A DNA stretch of 64,000 bases. It comes from Tetmemena sp. SeJ-2015 (lineage: Eukaryota > Ciliophora > Spirotrichea > Sporadotrichida > Oxytrichidae). The notes below the pieces were generated by a model that made no database searches, was not told where the DNA came from, and saw only the letters and a program-made list of their open reading frames with translations. Below, piece after piece: positions 58,140-64,000 of the stretch (position 1 is its first letter; every line of letters begins with the position of its first letter). Location: NCBI GenBank assembly GCA_027382625.1, contig JAJKFJ010021919.1, positions 1-64,000 of the forward strand, given 5' to 3'. The position numbers and the translations under genes are program-made.

Positions 58140-59207
58140 TAAATTAAAAATTTTAAGGTGTTAGGTTATGCCCGAAATCTTAAATTGTTATTCATGTCGA
58201 TATATCGTGATAATCTTAGTAAGTTTACCAGGCTTAGGTACCTCTCCTGCTCTTTCAAGGCTTTAGGAATTTTATTAATCCGCGCATCCCTATATTAAAT
58301 ACTCACACTGTTTCCTTATGATTATTAATTTTATAAATATGACGTTTAAATTAAAATTCACAAATTTATAAAACTCTGAGCTGATGGATTCAATAGAAAT
58401 TTTTTTTATTTGCTGGAGAATTTAATAATTTTAGGCTTTAAAAACTTGCTAGATTTGTCTAAAATGAGAATTAAGCAAGTTTAATTTATAATCTCGATCT
58501 CGTGAGAAAGGCAAATCTAAAACTTTATTTCTCAGCTTAAATTTGGAATAAGTTGTTTATAGTTAGTATTTTATACTACTTTAAAATACAATTTTCTTGT
58601 TATAAATTCTCTATTAAATATATTGATCTCTTTATAAATTTAAGATTCCTTCTATTGATGAAAACTAATTTTTATAAAGTATAAAATTATTTTTAATTAT
58701 AGAAATTTAACTTACAATCGATATTTTTATTAAATTAATTATAAATAAATAGACTATAAGCAATTAAACGATTGAGAAAGTAAGCTATTTTTATAAAAGG
58801 AGCACTTTCAAGACTAAATGGGAGTGCACTTGAACTTGAGAGCTGAATCTGAACGCTTATATATATGCCCAGTAAAATTCTTAAAGAAAGCTGCTTAATT
58901 TATGCATGTTACAAACTCACAGATATTTCACCTCACCCAGTTCCAACACCAGCACCGCTCACTGACCTAACCCACACAAGCAAGAACCATCTCTTTCAAT
59001 TAATCAATCAGCCGACTTACTAATCGAAATAACAAGTGCACTTATTATTTCTAACACTCTCTTTTTAATCTCAAATCATCAAATTTTTTCACTTCTTAGG
59101 TCTGCGATTTATTTAGCTTTGGGAAATTTTTTAAAAATTAAAAAAATATTCTGAAAATATTCTGAAAATACAAAATGTATATATGAGTTCTTTATTTATT
59201 TGTGCTT
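58140..59207. other. AT-rich noncoding DNA
   Basis: No gene seen. Contains runs of A/T and the likely upstream region of the small gene that follows. Confidence 0.45.
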
Positions 59208-59546
59208 ATGGTTTATCTTCAACAGCCACGTTTTGGCTCTATCAACTGCAAAGTGGGAATAAATAGACAAATCATTCTTATTATAATTATTATGCTTATT
59301 AGTGATAACATCAACAAAGATCAAGTAATCCTGAATGGGGAAAACAGCAATCAAAATAGAAATAACTTCCAGCAGCACATGGAATACCTTGCTCAGAGCG
59401 AAAGAGCAAAAAATATAATTATTTCAATTGCAGTTATAAATTTTTTAAGAGACTAAGATGGACAGCTGAAAAGCAGGCCTAGAAATTATTGGGCACAGGC
59501 TCCTCAAGATAGGGACGAGAGAAAAAGCCTGCTTAAAAAGAAATGA
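59208..59546 (+). CDS. Small uncharacterised protein, 112 aa
   Basis: ATG at 59208 to TGA at 59544-59546 is one uninterrupted frame of 113 codons, with a single in-frame TAA. It has a hydrophobic stretch near residues 23-32 (IILIIIIMLI), a polar Asn/Gln-rich middle (NGENSNQNRNNFQQHMEYLA) and a basic end NYWAQAPQDRDERKSLLKKK. The hydrophobic stretch could be an anchor or late signal. It stands alone between two noncoding blocks, with no recognised family. Confidence 0.45.
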
Positions 59547-59844
59547 TGAGATAAAACTAGAGACAATTTGTCTATGCTAAGTATTTATTGTTTGTGCAAA
59601 AGTTTATATCTCTTTAACTTATCTTTTCTCTTACTAAAAAAAGATAGATAGAGAGAAATTATTAAAAAAAAGACTTAAGTCCCCGAAACTTTTTTTCTAA
59701 TCATTTTTTTAAGGCAACTTTTCTTTAAATTAAGAGAAATAAAAATATATGAGGGTTAATTAAATAATCAAGCATTTTCTATTATGAGCAAAAATCATTA
59801 ATGTTTTAAATTTCTATTTTAAAACTATAAAAATTCATAATGAA

Positions 59845-61697
59845 TCAAATTTAATCTTAACCCTCAAAAGATTTATTTAAATTGAAAAGAATCAGCTTAA
59901 AAACCATTAATAATATTTAGCAAGATATTTAGATTTATTTCACTTCTATTTTTGCAATTAGTTTTATTGATAGGAGATAAAGCTCAAGAGCATCTATGCT
60001 GAATGATTGGGCTCCTGCTAAAAATTTATCTATGCCGTCTGCGAAGTCTTGCTAATTCTTAACATTTACATTGAAGACTTAATCTAAGCCAATCGACTTG
60101 CAGCTATCCTTCGCTCCAAAGTCATACCCTATAAACAAAGGACTCTTTGAATCCTTATACAAAAGATGGCTCTTTATCTGATAATGAGAGCAAGAAAATA
60201 TTTTCGATCACTCTCAATAGATAATGCCTCGAGTTGTGAGTCAAACTAAATATAAACTGCTCGTTGTCAGCAAGAGAAGATATATTATTTACTCCTATTA
60301 CCCTAATTTGGAAGATGATTTTTCTGAATGATAAACTTGGTATAGACTCCAAAGATTTTCCCTAGGTGAGATTTAATGAGTATGATACCTTGATGGCCTC
60401 TGTACTTTTCCAAAGCCTAGGTCAGACATTTTGCATTAGTGCCGCATTTCAAGCTTGAAAACAAAAGCTTTGAGTTAATTTTGGGGCCCTTTGAAGAGGA
60501 GAATTTGAAGACCTTGATATGATTGAAAATTTAGGCTCGCTTGTCTATGCTCTAAACTATCTGCGAATCATTTAAGAGTTTTTAAATGTAAAAAGTAGAT
60601 CTAAGTTGTCTTTCTGTAAATCAACTGGCGCTTGGACTTGCTTACTTTTGAGGAGATACGCCGGGAGTTAGTGAGGACATTTCGTTGAGAGCTCCGAAGT
60701 TATAATTATAGCCCGAGATTTAAGAAAATAAAAAATAAGAGTAATCTTGATTTAAGAATAAAGAAATTGATATTAAATGCTAAATTGGAACTCTTAAAAT
60801 ATTTTAAAGTCAATATAATAGTATGATTAGTTATAAATAATCTTATCTATATTTTAGGAAAATAATTTCAATCTTTGATACTAGCTATCTCACTCTAGCT
60901 CATTTATTTTCTGCTCTCTTAAAAACTAATTTTCTCCTCCTCATCCTCTTCGTTTTAAAAATGGTGAAAGCTGAATGAGTTATTTCCCATTCCCCTAATT
61001 TATGACTCATTCAGAGAATCTTAAGGATTTTGCATTTGAAATAATTCTGAGATGTCTCTGATGATGTAGTTATCGGAAATTGTTGGGAGAGAACTCTTAA
61101 ATTTGTTTGTTATATCTTTCAAGCCTTCGTTTAGTAGTTCAACGTTTTAGTGATAGTCATTTTGAGAGATCTTAGAACCATTGGGATCATCATCAAACTT
61201 ATTAAGTACATCAAAATAGTTGCTTTAGATAAGCGAGAGTCTCTTCTGCATTTCCTCAATTTAGAGTCTTACTATAGAGTTGAAGCGCTCTTTCTCTCAA
61301 ATTCATGATTAATTATCTGATATTGGAAAAGAAGAATTCAGTCTAAAATAATTAAAAGCTCAACGAAGTTTCACTTTAAAAAATTAATATTTTTATCTTT
61401 GATAAATAAGAAAAAGAGTACATATTTATTAAAAATACATTTAAGGCTTTAAGCATATAAATTGCTCCATCTTTTAAGATTAAACAAATATTCTGAATGG
61501 GAATGACTCTTATGCTTTTCAGTTTCGAGTTTATCATTACTCATGAATTAGAAGCAATCAAAGCAGAACACTAACTTTTCCTAATAGACTGCATGTGACT
61601 CATTTATTTCTTAGTCTTTACTATCCTCCAAGTCTTATGGAGTAGGAATCTCTTCATTTACTTAAGAAGCTTTATTGAAGTCTAATCGCTGTTCCAT
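59845..61697 (-). CDS. B-box-like zinc-binding, coiled-coil and TLDc domain protein
   Basis: N-terminal part starts MEQRLDFNKASQVNEEIPTP and carries VFCFDCFQFM with EKHKSHSHSEYL, a C-x2-C...H-x-x-H arrangement like a B-box. A helical middle follows (FNSIVRLQIEEMQKRLSLIQ, NVELLNEGLKDITNKFKSSL). The C-terminal part is a TLDc domain: SKLLFSSLKCGTNAKCLTQA, YRGHQGIILIKSHLGKIFGV, DNEQFIFSLTHNSRHYL, IGYDFGAKDSCKSIGLDQVF and SIDALELYLL, matching the order G-x-x-F-G-x-Y, S-F-L-F-S-L, F-G-x-x-D-I and V-E-x-Y/W. TLDc proteins elsewhere are linked to V-ATPase regulation and oxidative stress. I joined the two parts into one gene because B-box, coiled coil and TLDc make a sensible order and no start codon context separates them; introns near 60720-60960 and 61330-61470 are assumed. 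Two separate genes remain possible. Confidence 0.6.
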
Positions 61698-61841
61698 TAC
61701 TTTTATGCAAATATTCTTTTAAAGCTATGATGATATATTAACTTATTCTGTTCTTTTTCTTTATGAGGAGAATTAAGGAAATGAACAAATTCCAATTCTT
61801 AAATATTTACCCTTTCAATGCTTACTTTGTGAAACCCTTAC

Positions 61842-63502
61842 TCATTTCATACACCCAACGTCCTTGAGAAGAATTATAAGGACTGGAATTATAGTGACTG
61901 TGATGTCTAGGGATATTACCAGCCACAGACCATACAGAAATCCATACGCCTTTTGAGTCTCTCCTATTATCAGCTGTCCGATTGCAGACCCTAGTGCTCC
62001 ACTTCCATCTATAATTCCGATGACTGTTGTCTTGCTCCTCGCGTGAGACTGAAGCTGAGACTGCTTTCCAATATCTGCGGCGCAAGAGCCACTCACGATA
62101 TTATTGAGGCCACTCACGAAGAAGCCGAAGAAGAACATGAAAATCATCAGAGGAGTGATTGGCATCTCAGCAATGCCAAAACTTATTACGTAAGAGAGGC
62201 CTGTTGAAGCAATAATTGCCGCAAAAGCAACTGGAGACCTGGTTCTATACACTTTATCAGAAATGTAACCAAGGGCGATGCTTCCAAGAAAAAAGGAATC
62301 GTCTATGTCTCCTTGAAGGTAGAGTTGTAGCCAAAGAAGCATGCTGTATACTGCAAACTTCAATCCGAAGAAAGTAGAAGCGTAGAGGAAGACTCTAGGT
62401 ATAAACCAGGCCTTGAAGAATTGAATCTGTTCTGGTTTCTTGTTCTCGTCTGAGCTCTCTGAGCTGATAGAATCATTTAGAGCATCTAGCTACACCACTT
62501 TATCCTCTTTGATGGAATGATCATCTACTACCAGCTGTCCATTTTGATCTTCATTATAAGTGCTTGCAAAGAAACCTTTGTCTTTAGGCTCTGGGGTCAA
62601 GAGGAAGAAAATGGGATAAATAAAACCTTTTAATTTAAAGCACTAGTCCTGCTACGAATACGAAAAAAAAGGGCCCACCCCGGAATAAATTACGAATAAA
62701 GAAAAAAAATGACAAGAAATTCAAATTTATGAATGCTGCAAGCTGAATTCCAATAATGTTTCCAATGTTATTGCAAGTAGTCCACATGCCTATTATGACT
62801 CCTCTGTGCTTTTTAGTAAACCAGTTTCCAAGCACTGAGATAAAATTGGGGAAGAGCATGGAGTTAAAGAGCCCAATGAAAATGAACAGGATGTAATAGT
62901 AGCCTTGGAAAACTATTTGCATGAACCCTCCAATTGCTTGCATGGTGAAGCACCCAGCAAGGCCCAAGTAAGCCACTGTCAAGATCTTTCTCTAATCAAA
63001 TCTATCTCCAATCACTCCACTTTTAAAATAATATCAACATCTTAGAACTTGCATACATACAAATCGCATAAGATTTTCATAAACTTTACATAATTTGAAA
63101 TAATATTTTAATTAAAGATAGGAGCTGTGCAAAGTCAAACTTGCTCATGACATCAGCAGGAAGATACAATCCCATGTATGGATCATTCTTGATATTGACT
63201 TTTGTCATGGACCAAAACTCCCTGTGAAAATGGATGGAGCAGTACGATAGATAAGAGAGTGCAAAGACAAGCACCTAATTCGCAAGCAGCCTTATATCTT
63301 GCCTCTTACTCTATCTCTTAGCCTCTGAGTAAGTAAGTGAGTCGCCATGATGATGATGGTGGTGATGGTGATGCTTGCCATTTAATTTGTCCAGCATCTC
63401 TTAATTTGGATCTTTTTAGAGTAATTTTTCTGTAAGATCTGCATTTGTGGTAAGATCTACAAGTGGGGAATCACTCTCCCTTTCACTTCCTCTTTAGCTC
63501 AT
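61842..63502 (-). CDS. Major facilitator transporter, SLC37/sugar-phosphate exchanger-like
   Basis: Starts MSQRGSERESDSPLVDLTT; a charged N-terminal arm contains nine consecutive His (63344-63370 region) before the first helix VLVFALSYLSYCSIHFHREF. Characteristic blocks: LFNSMLFPNFISVLGNWFTK, KHRGVIIGMWTTCNNIGNII (loop 2-3 and helix 4-5 motif of SLC37 and related organophosphate transporters), a charged central loop near 62440-62600, DSFFLGSIALGYISDKVYRT, FFFGFFVSGLNNIVSGSCAA and TVIGIIDGSGALGSAIGQLI. This order matches the sugar-phosphate antiporters of the ER or plasma membrane. Frame breaks near 62370, 62630 and 62985-63090 need introns or IESs. Stop TGA 61842-61844. The His run could bind metal in the cytosol; that is speculation. 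Confidence 0.8.
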
Positions 63503-63731
63503 CAGCTTAAATAATGCAATCGTAATACTTAATATCTTTCTTAAGATTTCAGACACTCCCTCATATTACCTTATAAATGAGCACACAAATAAATTCAATT
63601 TATTGAATCCAATCATGAAAAATAGTTTTTTATTGTAAATATTAAAATTAGACCTTAAAATGATATTTAAAGTGTTAATAAGTCAAGCTTAATTTTGTAA
63701 TTGATAAGTAATCGTTAACAAAACAAACATC
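63503..63731. promoter_or_regulatory. Upstream region of the SLC37-like gene
   Basis: AT-rich spacer of about 230 bp between two minus-strand genes; it must hold the promoter of the transporter gene. No defined element recognised. Confidence 0.3.
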
Positions 63732-64000
63732 TCATTAAATTTATAAGTATGATTTTAAGGGATCTTCGAATTTAAAAAACTCTATAAATGTTCCCTCTTT
63801 AGAAACGATAGGTGCACATATTTCCTGACTAAGCTGCAGCTTTCTCGCTCCATCTATAAACTTTTACATTTAAATAGGGAACCATATATTAAGCTATATT
63901 AATATATCCTTATAAATAAAATAGTAATTAAACTTCCTGCTCTTGAAGTTGTACTCAAAGACCCTCGCGTAAACATCTTCCATTGAGTGATTTTGAATAA
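63732..64000 (-). CDS. C-terminal part of an uncharacterised protein
   Basis: The gene enters from the right edge. Translated blocks: MEDVYARVFEYNFKSRKF, then a break (63850-63935, AT-rich, probably intron or IES), then FIDGARKLQLSQEICAPIVS and KEGTFIEFFKFEDPLKSY before TGA at 63732-63734. Too little is present to name a family. Confidence 0.45.

Noticed and set aside
1..64000. tRNA, rRNA, CRISPR arrays, bacterial operons
   Set aside because: Read for on both strands; nothing with cloverleaf arms, rRNA core motifs or regular spaced repeats was found, and gene structure is eukaryotic.

Overview
The window reads as germline (micronuclear) DNA of a ciliate. Conserved proteins run on only if TAA and TAG are read as glutamine and TGA as stop, and TGG is the only Trp codon at conserved sites. 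Spliceosomal introns are short GT-AG introns, roughly 27 to 95 nt. Many reading frames are also broken by short segments with no GT-AG ends. Each of these starts with a 2 to 8 bp word that is repeated where coding resumes, and removing the segment plus one copy of the word restores a family motif. That is the signature of internal eliminated sequences (IESs) with pointer repeats between macronuclear-destined segments. A hypotrich (Oxytricha, Stylonychia or Tetmemena type) is my best guess, from the code plus pointers of variable sequence. Species is not determined. No telomere, tRNA, rRNA or CRISPR array was seen, and I saw no scrambled or inverted gene order.

Layout. 1-18.3 kb (-): one giant IPT/TIG-repeat protein running off the left edge. 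18.3-19.3 kb (-): a GDT1/TMEM165-like membrane protein. 20-22.9 kb (+): a secreted Cys-rich protein cut by several IESs. 23.4-25.7 kb (+): two uncharacterised genes. 25.9-28.1 kb (+): a DHHC palmitoyltransferase. 28.2-31.5 kb: two paralogous possible N-acetyltransferases (+) flanking a p25-alpha/TPPP gene (-). 31.6-33.2 kb (-): a tubulin-tyrosine-ligase-like enzyme. 33.5-35.7 kb (+): a coiled-coil protein. 35.7-38.2 kb (-): a second secreted TIG-like protein. 38.5-40.3 kb (+): a CDPK-type protein with a degenerate kinase domain and EF-hands. 40.5-42.3 kb (+): an organelle-targeted methyltransferase. 42.4-45.9 kb (-): an M1 aminopeptidase. 46-47.8 kb (+): an MRH-like membrane protein and an unknown. 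47.9-50.35 kb (+): a Ser/Thr kinase. 50.7-52.7 kb: diverged direct repeats. 52.8-53.6 kb (+): a membrane protein. 54.1-55.8 kb: a C2H2 zinc-finger gene (-) facing a + strand fragment. 55.8-59.2 kb: largely empty AT-rich DNA. 59.2-64 kb: a small + gene, then B-box/TLDc, an SLC37-like transporter and a partial gene, all on the minus strand.

Several products fit microtubule and cilium biology (TTLL, TPPP) or membrane and calcium signalling (DHHC, CDPK-like), but there is no operon logic; these are single eukaryotic genes. The main result is the set of very small IESs, some apparently only tandem pointer copies. Coding coordinates below are gene spans that include introns and IESs. I did the translations by eye, so exact intron and IES edges can be off by the length of the pointer.
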